From: Owenia fusiformis | Taxonomy: Eukaryota > Annelida > Polychaeta > Sabellida > Oweniidae | Assembly (NCBI GenBank): GCA_903813345.2 | Contig: CAIIXF020000004.1 | Span: 11,866,196-11,930,195, forward strand | Reading direction: 5' to 3' | DNA length: 64,000 nucleotides | Part shown: positions 1 to 12,520 of the stretch, one piece after another | Position numbering within the stretch: the first letter of the stretch is position 1 | How the letters are laid out: every line of letters starts with the position of its first letter | Notes under the pieces: model-generated | The model's database searches: none | The model's input: the letters and a program-made list of their open reading frames with translations, nothing else | What the model was told of the DNA's origin: nothing | Translations under genes and position numbers: made by a program

Positions 1-540
1 TATAATACAATAAAATGCAGTGCAATACGATGCAATACAATACAGTGCAATATAATGCAATACAATGCAGTGCAATGCAATACAGTGCAAAACAATGCCG
101 TGCAGTGCAATACAATGTAGTTCATTTCAATATAATGCAGTGCAATACAATATGGTACAGTGCAATACAATGCAGTGCAATACAATACATCGCAGTTCAA
201 TACAGTGCAATACAATGTAGTGCAATGCAGTGCAATAAAATACAATACAGTGCAATTCAATACAATGCAATATAACACAGTGCAATACAATACAATGCTG
301 TGCAATACAATACAATGCAGCGCAATACAATGTAGTACACTGCAGTACAATACAATGCAGTGCAATAAAGTACAATGCAGTGCAATATAATATAATACAG
401 TGCAATACAGTACGATATAATGCAATAGAATACAATGCAGTGCAATACAATACAATGCAGTGCAATACAATAAAATGCAGTACAATACAATACAATGATG
501 TGCTATACAATACAATACAATGCAATGAAATGCAATTCAA
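1..540 (+). repeat. TGCAATACAA satellite array S1 (truncated by window edge)
   Basis: Degenerate tandem repeat of a roughly 10-bp unit (TGCAATACAA and variants such as TGCAGTGCAA). The array is stop-poor in several frames, so long open frames on both strands are compositional artefacts. Its sequence is closest to the inverted array at 4315-5110, not to the longer arrays. Confidence 0.95.
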
Positions 541-1090
541 TGCTATGAATGTACACCTTCTACAGTCAAATAAACACAGATAAAATTGTAATAGTATGTT
601 AGTGTATGGAGTTTGAAGTGGGTGGGGGATACAATTACCAGTCTGCTGATTGATGACTTAATAACTTAGAAAAGATCTCCTAGCTTTTAACAGGTGGCAC
701 TTATGTCTACCTTATGTTCTTGAACAATCTCGTCTAAGAATACAGACCCGTATCCTGGATTAACCTGGGGGAGTGGTTTTACCAAGGGGGGATTTTGCCA
801 AGAGGGGGGAGCTTTTTGACAGTTATGGCAAAAAAATCATGCGAAAAGTGCTAAGAATGGTGAAAAACTGCATGATTTTGAACGAATATTTGGCAAGGGG
901 GAGGGGGGTGAAGCCCCCTGGCTACGGCCATGGAATACATATAGGAACTTTCCTTCTCCCAGAAGAAATGGTATACAGGTATTACATCAATCATTCTGGT
1001 ATTTTGTATACGAAGGTCTGTAGTTACTTTATTGAAAGATGGCAGTGTACACTGTGTACTACCATTTTGAGGTCAGTTTGACTTTTTAAT
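541..1090 (+). repeat. Segment A, copy 1 of the composite palindromic repeat
   Basis: Non-satellite segment directly following array S1. It recurs almost unchanged at 3421-3990 and, inverted, at 3991-4314 and 6788-7234. It contains a G-rich stretch around 765-910 (GGGGGAG runs) related to the dispersed element at 38242-38446. No convincing protein: the 102-codon frame here simply reads the repeat. Confidence 0.9.
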
Positions 1091-1954
1091 TCTGCGCACT
1101 ATAATCTGTAATTCTCATAGATATCCTCTCTAGAGGCATCACTGTGATCCAAAATTACAATTTCGCAGGTCAAGTCTGCAGTCTTTCGAAAAAAGTTGAA
1201 TTCGTTGTGCTACCCTTTCTTGTTGGGCATTTATTAACAGAAAACTATAATTACATCGCGCCAGCATATACAAGCTTCAGCGCGATATTTTGAGTGTGTT
1301 AATCAATAAAGTGCGCAGAAATCGATCTTACTGGGCCGCGGTGTGCGATATCACTCATAAACAATTTTTAATTGCGCACTGAATGAATTACAGGGGGCGC
1401 GTTGTGCAAAGTGAATTAAATAAATAAAGTGCGCAGAAATATATCTGACTGGGCCGCGGTGTGTGATATCACTCCAATGTTAAAACTCCATTGAATTTTA
1501 AATTCTGCGGTATATCCCCTTTCGCTTTCCGTAATTATCTGTGAATAAAAAACGAATAAAAATTCGTGGCACCACGAATTTGATTTTTTTCGAAAGACTG
1601 TGGAGTGAACCAGCGAAATGACAATTTTGGATAATATTGATGGCTCTAACGAGGAGAACTTTGAGATTTCCCGATTCTAGCGCGCAGCACATCTAGGACA
1701 TGCGCACTTTTATCAGATTCGATTCTAATATGGTTTCAAAGATAATGTTCATTAAAAGAGGGCGTATGCATACAGATTACACGTTGCGTTATGTTGAAGT
1801 GACCCTTGCAAAGGGTTCCATTGAAAATATATTATTTTGGGCCATTTCATATCTTTTAATTGATATTGTATAAAATATTTTCAATGTTTGAAAATTATAA
1901 TCTTATAAATAACATTTTATGTAATAAAACTGTAACGAAATGGTAAATACGGAA
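1091..1954 (+). repeat. Segment C, copy 1
   Basis: Segment with internally repeated motifs (AGTGCGCAGAAAT, CTGGGCCGCGGTGTG, ATATCACTC) at about 1310-1480. The part from about 1490 to 1954 recurs inverted at 5111-5717 and, with most of the internal motifs, at 8706-9675. No gene seen. Confidence 0.85.
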
Positions 1955-3420
1955 TATGATGCAATACAATGCAGTGCAATATGATGTTATACAATGCAGT
2001 ACAATATGATGCAATACAATGTGGTGCAATATGATGTAATACAATGCGGTGCAATATGATGCAATACAATGCAGAGCAATATGATGCAATACAATGCAGT
2101 GCAATATGATGCAATACAATGTAGTGTAATATGATGCAATACAAAGCAGTGTTATATGATGCAAAAAATGCAGTGCAATATGATACAATACAATGTAGTG
2201 CAATATAATACAATACAATGCAGTGCAATACGATGCAATACAATACAGTGCAATATAATGCAATACAATGCAGTGCAATGCAATACAATGCAAAACAATG
2301 CCGTGCAGTGCAATACAATGTAGTTCATTTCAATACAATGTAGTGCAATACAATGTGGTACAGTGCAATACAATGCAGTGCAATACAATACAGTGCAATA
2401 TAATACAATGCAGTGCATTGCAATGCAGTGCATTGCAATGCAGTGCAATACAATATGGTGCAGTGCAATATATTGCTGTGCAATACAAAACAATGCAGTG
2501 TAATACAATACAGTGCAACACAATGTGGTACAGTGCAATACAATACAGTGCAATACAATACATCGCAGTTCAATACAGTGCAATACAATGTAGTGCAATG
2601 CAGTGCAATAAAATGCAATACAGTTACAATGTAGTTCATTTCAATACAATGTAGTTCATTTCAATACAATGCAGTGCAACACAATGTGGTACAGTGCAAT
2701 TCAATACATCGCAGTTCAATACAGTGCAGTGCAATACAAAACAGTGCAATACAATACATGGCAGTTCAGTGCAGTGCAATACAATACAGTGCAATACAAT
2801 AAATCGCAGTTCAATACAGTGAAATACAATGTAGTGCAATGCAGTGCAATAAAATACAATACAGTGCAATGCAATACAATGCAATACAATACAGTGCAAT
2901 ACAAAACAATGCTGTGCAATAGAATACAGTACACTGCAGTACAATACAATGTAGTGCAATAAAATACAATGCAGTGTAATGAAATGCAGTGTAATTCAAG
3001 GCAATGCAATACAATACTGTGCAATACAATACAGTGCAATATAATACAATGCAGTGCACTGCAATGCAGTGCAATACAATATGGTGCAGTGCAATATATT
3101 GCAGTGCAATTCAAAACAATGCAGTGTAATACAATGCAGTGCAACACAATGTGGTACAATGCAATACATTATAATGCAGTGCAATACAATACAATGCAGC
3201 GCAAAACAATGTAGTACACTGCAGTACAATACAATGCAGTGCAATAAAGTACAATGCAGTGCAATATAATATAATACAGTGCAATACAGTACAATATAAT
3301 GCAATTGAATACAATGCAGTGCAATAGAATACAATGCAGTGCAATACAATAAAATGCAGTACAATACAATACAATGATGTGCTATACAATACAATACAAT
3401 GCAATGGAATGCAATTCAAT
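1955..3420 (+). repeat. TGCAATACAA satellite array S2 (long form)
   Basis: About 1.47 kb of the 10-bp satellite between segments C and A. The near-perfect inverted partner is 7235-8705. The first 150 bp have a distinct sub-variant with GCAATATGATGCAATAC units. Confidence 0.95.
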
Positions 3421-3990
3421 GCTATGAATGTACACCTTCTACAGTCAAATAAACACAGATAAAATTGTAATAGTATGTTAGTGTATGGAGTTTGAAGTGG
3501 GTGGGGGATACAATTACCAGTCTGCTGATTGATGACTTAATAACTTAGAAAAGATCTCCTAGCTTTTAACAGGTGGCACTTATGTCTACCTTATGTTCTT
3601 GAACAATCTCGTCTAAGAATACAGACCCGTATCCTGGATTAACCTGGGGGAGTGGTTTTACCAAGGGGGAGATTTGGCCAAGAGGGGGGAGCTTTTTGAC
3701 AGTTATGGCAAAAAAATCATGCGAAAAGTGCTACTAAGAATGGTGAAAAACTGCATGATTTTGAATGAATATTTGGCAAGGGGGAGGGGGTGAGGCCCCC
3801 TGGCTACGGCCATGGAATACATATAGGAACTTTCCTTCTCCCAGAAGAAATGGTATACAGGTATTACATCAATCATTCTGGTATTTTGTATACGAAGGTC
3901 TGTAGTTACTTTATTGAAAGATGGCAGTGTACACTGTGTACTACCATTTTGAGGTCAGTTTGACTTTATAATTCTGCGCACTATAATCTT
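3421..3990 (+). repeat. Segment A, copy 2 (left of palindrome centre)
   Basis: Copy of 541-1090 with small indels, for example an added CTA near 3731. It ends abruptly at about 3990, where the same sequence begins on the opposite strand. Confidence 0.9.
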
Positions 3991-4314
3991 CTTCACCATT
4001 CTTAGCACTTTTCGCATGATTTTTTTGCCATAACTGTCAAAAAGCTCCCCCCTCTTGGCAAAATCTCCCCCTTGGTAAAACCACTCCCCCAGGTTAATCC
4101 AGGATACGGGTCTGTATTCTTAGACGAGATTGTTCAAGAACATAAGGTAGACATAAGTGCCACCTGTTAAAAGCTAGGAGATCTTTTCTAAGTTATTAAG
4201 TCATCAATCAGCAGACTGGTAATTGTATCCCCCACCCACTTCAAACTCCATACACTAACATACTATTACAATTTTATCTGTGTTTATTTGACTGTAGAAG
4301 GTGTACATTCATAG
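3991..4314 (-). repeat. Segment A, copy 3 (right of palindrome centre, truncated)
   Basis: Reverse complement of 541-about 870. It abuts copy 2 with almost no spacer, so 3421-4314 would form a very long hairpin. Copy 3 lacks the last ~220 bp of the segment. Confidence 0.9.
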
Positions 4315-5110
4315 CATTGAATTGCATTTCATTGCATTGTATTGTATTGTATAGCACATCATTGTATTGTATTGTACTGCATTTTATTGTATTGCACTGC
4401 ATTGTATTGTATTGCACTTCATTGTATTCTATTGCATTATATCGTACTGTATTGCACTGTATTATATTATATTGCACTGCATTGTACTTTATTGCACTGC
4501 ATTGTATTGTACTGCAGTGTACTACATTGTATTGCGCTGCATTGTATTGTATTGCACAGCGTTGTATTGTATTGCACTGTGTTATATTGCATTGTATTGA
4601 ATTGCACTGTATTGTATTTTATTGCACTGCATTGCACTACATTGTATTGCACTGTATTGAACTGCGATGTATTGTATTGCACTGCATTGTATTGCACTGT
4701 ACCATATTGTATTGCACTGCATTATATTGAAATGAACTACATTGTATTGCACTGCACGGCATTGTTTTGCACTGTATTGCATTGCACTGCATTGTATTGC
4801 ATTATATTGCACTGTATTGTATTGCATCGTATTGCACTGCATTTTATTGTATTATATTGCACTACATTGTATTGTATCATATTGCACTGCATTTTTTGCA
4901 TCATATAACACTGCTTTGTATTGCATCATATTACACTACATTGTATTGCATCATATTGCACTGCATTGTATTGCATCATATTGCTCTGCATTGTATTGCA
5001 TCATATTGCACCGCATTGTATTACATCATATTGCACCACATTGTATTGCATCATATTGTACTGCATTGTATAACATCATATTGCACTGCATTGTATTGCA
5101 TCATATTCCG
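4315..5110 (-). repeat. TGCAATACAA satellite array S3 (short form, inverted)
   Basis: Inverted satellite of 0.8 kb. Positions 4317-4730 are nearly the exact reverse complement of 127-540, and 4742-5110 of about 1950-2318. It is therefore a short-form array resembling S1 fused to the C-proximal part of S2. Confidence 0.95.
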
Positions 5111-5717
5111 TATTTACCATTTCGTTACAGTTTTATTACATAAAATGTTATTTATAAGATTATAATTTTCAAACATTGAAAATATTTTATACAATATCAA
5201 TTAAAAGATATGAAATGGCCCAAAATAATATATTTTCAATGGAACCCTTTGCAAGGGTCACTTCAACATAACGCCACGTGTAATCTGTATGCATACGCCC
5301 TCTTTTAATGAACATTATCTTTGAAACCATGTTAGAATCGAATCTGATAAAAGTGCGCATGTCCTGGATATGCTGCGCGCTAGAATCGGGAAATCTCAAA
5401 GTTCTCCTCGTTAGAGCCATCAATATTATCCAAAATTGTCATTTCGCTGGTTCACCCCGCAGTCTTTCGAAAAAATCAAATTCGTGGTGCCACGAATTTT
5501 TATTCGTTTTTTATTCACAGATAATCATTTTTTCATCGCGCACTGAATGCCGGAATTTCTGTGCACTTTATTTTAATTAACTCAGCACAACGCGGCCCCT
5601 GTAATTCATTCAGTGCGCGATGAAATCTATCTGACTGGACCACGGTGTGTGATATCACTCCTATGTTACAACTCCATTCGATTTTGAATTATGCGCATGT
5701 CCCCTATCGCTTTCCTA
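5111..5717 (-). repeat. Segment C, copy 3 (inverted)
   Basis: Reverse complement of the C-segment core (about 1490-1954) plus the GTGCGCG-rich motif block. It is interrupted at 5717 by a Tc1/mariner-like element. Confidence 0.85.
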
Positions 5718-6787
5718 CGGAAAGGGTTGTCCCAGAAGTAATGCACTATATTCTCTAACTTTCTTTAATATACTTCAATTCAGCTTAAATTTTGTGTACA
5801 TAACAATTGAAGTTTTATCTATTATATCCTGAGGTTTCAGCATCACACATTAATATTAAGTCTTAATATGGTTGCTATAGCAACATGGGGGTAGGGGTGG
5901 GCGGGGCAGGTACCGATTTTTTTAAATATGAAAAGATACAAAGTGTTATTTTACTAATATTTCTTTCTTTTAAATGATCAAAATGTTTGGTAAATTGTTA
6001 AATTTATTCAGCATAATGTTAACCAAGTACAAATAATGACATTTAGCACTGTGATGTCATAATACCACAGTTCAATGGTCACAAATTCAAATACAGTCAC
6101 GGTCAAGAAATTGCAAAAATGGCTGCAATTCTCACCTGATAACAAAAGGCTTTGCGTTTGGTGGCCTATTTTCATACTTCACTTGGACTCAAAGCCACGC
6201 AACACTTATGCTACCATGAAAAAATTATATAAGGAGTATATACCAGATAGAAATACAATTACGAGGTGGCAGGAGAGATTTAAAAGAGATGGCTGGACCC
6301 TGGATGACAACTCCAAACATGGGAGGTAAAAACTCCACAAGTTACAGTGGAAGAAATTGTCAAAGAGTGTTTGACCTGGCAGGCATAAAACTATATAACA
6401 TGCAAAGAGCAATATTTTGAAAAAAAGTGAAATGGGACGCTGTGCAATATACATCAATTAAATCTAAGATGTGCTCGTAGTAATTTAATATCTTATAATG
6501 TCTTTTTGAGCCAACTTCTTATAGCTACACAAAATGGTCTTTGTTGATTAATTATTTCATATTTTCAATTTTTTATTCCTTTTGACGTGACTGTATAACC
6601 TGCCCCACCCTACCCAAACACACCAACTTAATTTTATTATAACGTCAATATAGTTTTATCAGTCAACATGAAAATTTGTAGAATAATCAAAATGTCTCTA
6701 AGGAACATTTACTGAAAATTTCGCGGAAAAATATCAATTATTGATAAAGTTAGGGCATATAGTGCATTACTTCTGGGACAACCCTCG
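5718..6787 (+). mobile_element. Tc1/mariner-like element, degenerate, TA target site
   Basis: The ends are inverted copies of a motif reading AGGGTTGTCCCAGAAGTAAT, with similarity running through about 40 bp. TA dinucleotides sit at both edges (5716-5717 and 6788-6789). The length of about 1.07 kb and TA target fit the IS630/Tc1/mariner superfamily. It carries only a helix-turn-helix-like fragment (6075-6329) and no catalytic DDE region that I can see, so it is non-autonomous. It joins segments C and A in the right arm of the palindrome, so it post-dates that structure. Confidence 0.85.
6075..6329 (+). pseudogene. Transposase N-terminal helix-turn-helix fragment
   Basis: An 84-codon open frame inside the Tc1/mariner-like element. 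The stretch around residues 49-84 (TITRWQERFKRDGW followed by a KHGR end) matches the usual mariner transposase DNA-binding pattern of an RW..RF..TG helix followed by a GRP linker. After GR a stop interrupts the frame, and a plausible continuation (VTVEEIVKECL) lies in another frame. No catalytic aspartates are present. Non-functional remnant; subfamily unassigned. Confidence 0.7.
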
Positions 6788-7234
6788 TAATACCTGTATA
6801 CCATTTCTTCTGGGAGAAGGAAAGTTCCTATATGTATTCCATGGCCGTAGCCAGGGGGCCTCACCCCCCTCCCCCTTGCAAAATATTCGTTCAAAATCAT
6901 GCAGTTTTTCACCATTCTTAGTAGCACTTTTCGCATGATTTTTTTGCCATAACTGTCAAAAAGCTCCCCCCTCTTGGCCAAATCTCCCCCTTTGTAAAAC
7001 CACTCCCCCAGGTTAACCCAGGATACGGGTCTGTATTCTTAGACGAGATTGTTCAAGAACATAAGGTAGACATAAGTGCCACCTGTTAAAAGCTAGGAGA
7101 TCTTTTCTAAGTTATTAAGTCATCAAACAGCAGACTGGTAATTGTATCCCCCACCCACTTCAAACTCCATACACTAACATACTATTACAATTTTATCTGT
7201 GTTTATTTGACTGTAGAAGGTGTACATTCATAGC
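6788..7234 (-). repeat. Segment A, copy 4 (inverted, truncated by the transposon)
   Basis: Reverse complement of about 541-985. The distal part of the segment is missing at the junction with the element ending at 6787. Confidence 0.9.
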
Positions 7235-8705
7235 ATTGAATTGCATTTCATTGCATTGTATTGTATTGTATTGTATAGCACATCATTGTATTGTATTGTA
7301 CTGCATTTTATTGTATTGCACTGCATTGTATTCTATTGCACTGCATTGTATTCTATTGCATTATATTGTACTGTATTGCACTGTATTATATTATATTGCA
7401 CTGCATTGTACTTTATTGCACTGCATTGTATTGTACTGCAGTGTACTACATTGTATTGCGCTGCATTGTATTGTATTGCACTGCATTATAATGTATTGCA
7501 TTGTACCACATTGTGTTGCACTGCATTGTATTACACTGTATTGTTTTGAATTGCACTGCAATATATTGCACTGCACCATATTGTATTGAATTGCATTGCA
7601 GTGCACTGCATTGTATTATATTGCACTGTATTGTATTGCACAGTATTGTATTGCATTGTCTTGAATTACACTGCATTTTATTACACTGCATTGTATTTTA
7701 TTGCACTGCATTGTATTGTACTGCAGTGTACTGTATTCTATTGCACAGCATTGTTTTGTATTGCACTGTATTGTATTGCATTGTATTGAATTGCACTGTA
7801 TTGTATTTTATTGCATTGCATTACATTGTATTGCACTGTATTGAACTGCGATGTATTGTATTGCACTGTATTGTATTGCACTGTACTGAACTGCGATGTA
7901 TTGTATTGCACTGTATTGTATTGCACTGCACTGTATTGAACTGCGATGTATTGTATTGTACTGCATTGTATTGCACTGTACCACATTGTATTGCACTGCA
8001 TTGTATTGAAATGAACTACATTGTATTGAAATGAACTACATTGTAACTGTATTACATTTTATTGCACTGCATTGCACTACATTGTATTGCACTGTATTGA
8101 ACTGCGATGTATTGTATTGCACTGCATTGTATTGCACTGTACCACATTGTGTTGCACTGTATTGTATTACACTGCATTGTTTTGTATTGCACAGCAATAT
8201 ATTGCACTGCACCATATTGTATTGCACTGCATTGCAATGCACTGCATTGTATTGTATTGCATTGTATTGTATTGCACTGCATTGTATTGCACTGTACCAC
8301 ATTGTATTGCACTGCATTGTATTGAAATGAACTACATTGTATTGCACTGCACGGCATTGTTTTGCATTGTATTGCATTACACTGCATTGTATTGCATTAT
8401 ATTGCACTGTATTGTATTGCATCGTATTGCACTGCATTTTATTGTATTATATTGCACTACATTGTATTGTATCATATTGCACTGCATTTTTTGCATCATA
8501 TAACACTGCTTTGTATTGCATCATATTACACTACATTGTATTGCATCATATTGCACTGCATTGTATTGCATCATATTGCTCTGCATTGTATTGCATCATA
8601 TTGCACCGCATTGTATTACATCATATTGCACCACATTGTATTGCATCATATTGCACTGCATTGTATAACATCATATTGCACTGCATTGTATTGCATCATA
8701 TTCAG
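7235..8705 (-). repeat. TGCAATACAA satellite array S4 (long form, inverted)
   Basis: Reverse-complement counterpart of the 1955-3420 array, matching it variant for variant over most of its length. It contains small local expansions, for example extra GAACTGCGATGTATTG units near 7850-7950. Confidence 0.95.
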
Positions 8706-9675
8706 TATTTACCATTTCGTTACAGTTTTATTACATAAAATGTTATTTATAAGACTATAATTTTCAAACATTGAAAATATTTTATACAATATCAATTAAA
8801 AGATATGAAATGGCCCAAAATAATATATTTTCAATGGAACCCTTTGCAAGGGTCACTTCAACATAACGCAACGTGTAATCTGTATGCATACGCCCTCTTT
8901 TAATGAACATTATCTTTGGAACCATATTAGAATCGAATCTGATAAAAGTGCGCATGTCCTGGATGTGCTGCGCGCTAGAATCGGGAAATCTCAAAGTTCT
9001 CCTCGTTAGAGCCATCAATATTATCCAAGATTGTCATTTCGCTGGTTCACTCCGCAGTCTTTCGAAAAAAATCAAATTTGTGGTGCCACGAATTTTTATT
9101 CGTTTTTTATTCACAGATAATCAATTTTTCATTGCGCACTGAATGCCGGAATTTCTGCGCACTTTATTTTAATTAACTTTGCACAACGCGGCCCCTGTAA
9201 TTCATTCAGTGCGCGATGAAATCTATCTGACTGGGCCGCGGTGTTTGATATCACTCCCATGTTAAAACTCCATTCGATTTTGAATTATGCGCATGTCCCC
9301 TATCGCTTTCCGTACTTTCCGTACTTTCGAAAAAAGTTGAATTCGTTGTGCTACCGTTTCTTGTTGGGCATTTATCAACAGAAAACTATAATTACATCGC
9401 GCCAGCATATACAAGCTTCAGTGCGATATTTTGAGTGTGTTTATAAATAAAGTGCGCAGCTCGATCTTACTGGGCCGCGGTGTGCGATATCACTCATAAA
9501 CAATTTTTAATAGCGCACTGAATGAATTACAAGGGGCGCGTTGTGCAAAGTGAATGAAATAAATAAAGTGCGCAGAAATATATCTGAGTGGGCCGCGGTG
9601 TGTGCTATCACTCCCATGTTAAAACTCCATTGAATTTTAAATTCTGCGGTATATCCCCTTTCGCTTTCCGTATGA
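8706..9675 (-). repeat. Segment C, copy 4 (inverted, longest)
   Basis: Inverted counterpart of the C segment, carrying two rounds of the GTGCGCAG / GGGCCGCGGTGTG motif block. It marks the right boundary of the palindromic complex. Confidence 0.85.
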
Positions 9676-9686
9676 ATCAAGTTCAA

Positions 9687-11160
9687 GTTCTCGCGTGGTT
9701 GAAATTAAAGGTTCTATGTAAAGTTTAAAACATTTATATAATATTTTAGTCTTAAAAATATTTCCAAAAATGGTTATGTGAAATATTTATTTTTGATTAA
9801 AAATGTCGTTTTGACTAATTCATAATTATTGGTGACATGCCCAAAGCTTTTTGACATTGCAAGATTGAGCAAAACATTGAGGGGCAAACTAAAAAATGCA
9901 GCCAAAGATGGCCGATGATTTTTCAGCTCCCTCCCTAAACATATTTCCAAACCTTAAAGTAGCCCCTAATCATATCCATGGCCCTAAATTGTTTGTGGCA
10001 ACATTGCAACCACAGGCAAATAATTGTTTAATTTTTCATATTCAAAACATCGTTTTAAGTCAATGATGATAATATTCAAATGATAAACAATTTTAAAACC
10101 AAACACAAGGCCTTTAATTACTAGCAGAATTTTACACCGTTGATTTGGTATTTTTCCGTATATTATTTATGTATTGATTACTTTTTTGCACTATTCTCTA
10201 CATGTGTAAAATTCTGCTAATACTAGTAATTAAAGGCCTTGTGTTTGGTTTTAAAATATGGTCCTGCTGCATTTCCTTTTGGAAATGTGTGTATATTCCC
10301 TACAGTCCCTCAAAAGATACATAAATTTCCCTCGGGGTAAACCCTGTATTCAAAACGTTCCACAACAGAAACTTTATCTACTAGTATCACATATAAAAAA
10401 ACAACAATATGTATAGAGCACAAAGGGGGTGTTTTAAACTAGAACTAGTTAAGAGTCATGCAGGTGTTTTGAGAGAATATCATGAAGATAGTTTTGGAAT
10501 AAATGAATAATTGTAGAAACTATACAAAATGATTCTTAATTTGAAAAATTATGAAAAAAGTTACTTAACAATTATTTGATTTCAGCCCGCATGTTTCTCG
10601 ATCACATATAGCGTTCTAACCAGTACTTATCAGCAATTATTTTGCAACGCAGCCCTTATTACATTTCACGACAGGCTTTAATGAGAACATAACGGCAGCT
10701 GCTATTTGAATCATAGCGTCTGCAAACTTATTTTTATAACACCAAGTCAGAAGGGGAGGGCACTTGAGATATTTGACCTCTGAGATTTTTGATAAATTGT
10801 CTGATTTCAATAATGTTAGTGTTGTAAATCAACAAAAAGGCAAATCAAGGTTAACGTGACCCATGGGGTGTAAATGTTAGACATTTCGTGATGAATTGTC
10901 AGTTTTATTTCAAAATAATTTTTTGATGCCAAAATAATTTTTTGTTTTTTCCTTACCTTCAGAAATTCATAGCATAGTCATTGATAAATCGATTGTCATG
11001 AAGTAAAGAAATTGTTTCGAAAGAAACTTTTATCAAAATATCAAAACTTTGTACCCCTAGGTCACGTTGACCTCATTTTGACCTAAGCTGACCTTCTTTT
11101 CCTGAAAAAACAATACGTTTTTTTTTTGGTAATTGCATATACGACGTTCACGGACCTGGG
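9687..11160 (+). repeat. Dispersed repeat family R1, copy 1
   Basis: About 1.47 kb, starting near GGTTGAAATTAAAGG, which recurs at 31540-35445. There the copy is split by two large insertions and lacks about 150 bp near its end. Copy 1 is uninterrupted and shows the pre-insertion arrangement. No coding capacity seen; class unknown. Confidence 0.8.
10090..10255. repeat. Hairpin (inverted repeat) inside R1
   Basis: Arms at 10090-10136 and 10203-10255 are reverse complements over about 45 bp (containing AACACAAGGCCTTTAATTAC), separated by about 66 bp. The same left arm and loop exist at 31932-32070. The R1 copy 2 insertion at about 32071 sits inside the right arm. Confidence 0.8.
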
Positions 11161-12170
11161 AACAATTCGGGAAATACTGGCTAATCTCAGCTTTAAGCGT
11201 TTATCTCTGCCTTACTACATGTGTGTTACATATCATGTTGAAGTATTTTTATTCGCATTTCACTGAAACTATTTTCCTTGAAAAGTTTGATGGGATTTTC
11301 CATTTTTAAGTGAATTATACCCCGTCAAATACGCTGTAAGGCGTAACATTTTACGCGTACACGGTTTGTTGAAATTGGGATAACTTTTAAAATAATGATC
11401 AGAATCCCACTAAAATTTTACATTTTATTCACTGAAACATGTGCTTTTATGACGTTACAATTGCATAGCGGATACAGTTCAAATTGTTTTAACATATGAA
11501 CGCTTTTAAAATTTTCAAAATTGTGTAAGGTTTTGAAGGCGAAGGAGCAAGCAATTAGTTTGCCTTTATTTAATTCTTAAGGTCTGATTTGAAAATAGTT
11601 AACCAAACAATATTGTCATGGCGAAATTTACAAAACAATAACCAAATTCTTCATTTTTCAAATAATGTAACGCATAATGTAACGCATCGATTTTTTACCA
11701 CAAATTCCATACATATCAATTTTTACTAACACCCCGAGTGGATTTCTTGACCGTTTTTCAAAATCCAAAAACATTTTAGAAATACTGTCCTCGAGATCTT
11801 GCTACCCTGTGAATTTTATCATGATTAGATAAGGATAAAGTATTTATTTTTAGGTTGACTAAACTTGACAAAATGTAACGCTCGTCGTTTTTGACGTTAT
11901 AAGGCTGTTATAGGACTCACTATTATTACTTACTTTTCAGAAGAAGAAGAACGCCATCACATCTTTTAATCCAGAGCGAATACAGACAATAGACGGATTT
12001 AAGCAGGTAAAGCTAACACACCGTCCGCAGACTTTGGTATTCCAAGGATACCATTTGCAAACTTTACAAACAAATCAAATAAATGTACACCTCCTTTAAA
12101 AGTTTGGCAACTGACCGTTTTCATTAAATGCTCTTTCGATGTTTGAATCTTTATAGCAATAGTCCAACAT
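11161..12170. other. No gene recognised
   Basis: AT-rich sequence with short, unsupported open frames only. I see no splice-bounded exon, tandem repeat or terminal repeat here. Confidence 0.5.
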
Positions 12171-12179
12171 TTATGACAA

Positions 12180-12520
12180 ATTGATATTATTACCACCTTG
12201 CCGGGGCAGTTCTAGGGGTTTTAGTGCTAGTTTAGAAGGCGTTTATTTTACTATATCGACCTGAGAAATGTGTGACGTCATAGTGGTGGTCCATATGGAC
12301 CGGTCTAGAATATATTCTGGACCGGCAATTTTCCCCGGGAAATTAGATATCGTTCAATGCGTAAGATTTTCTTGCTGTTTCAGTCCTGGTCGTTAACGGT
12401 GGTAATAATACTAATAACGTCATTTCTGCGAGCAATATAGTGAAATATTGGACCTTGGGCCTTCGGCCCTCGGTCCAATATTTCACTATTAGAAATGACG
12501 TTATTGTACTACTATCACTC
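12180..12520 (+). repeat. Dispersed element R3, copy 1, with a strong hairpin
   Basis: Carries GGTGGTAATAATA and its inverse, ATCGTTCAATGCGTAAGATT and AATAACGTCATTTCTG. The same motifs occur in inverted order at 41195-41490, so this is a dispersed family. Inside, 12445-12490 forms a hairpin around GGCCTTCGGCC. A MITE-like origin is inferred. Confidence 0.7.

Noticed and set aside
773-1081. 102-codon frame in segment A
   Set aside because: Copies of the same segment carry indels that break the frame, so it is not under coding constraint.
1-3420. Many open frames of 60-150 codons on both strands (MQYNT... and HCIVLYC... peptides)
   Set aside because: They are translations of the 10-bp satellite, which lacks stop words in several frames. 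No splice sites, domain or codon bias.
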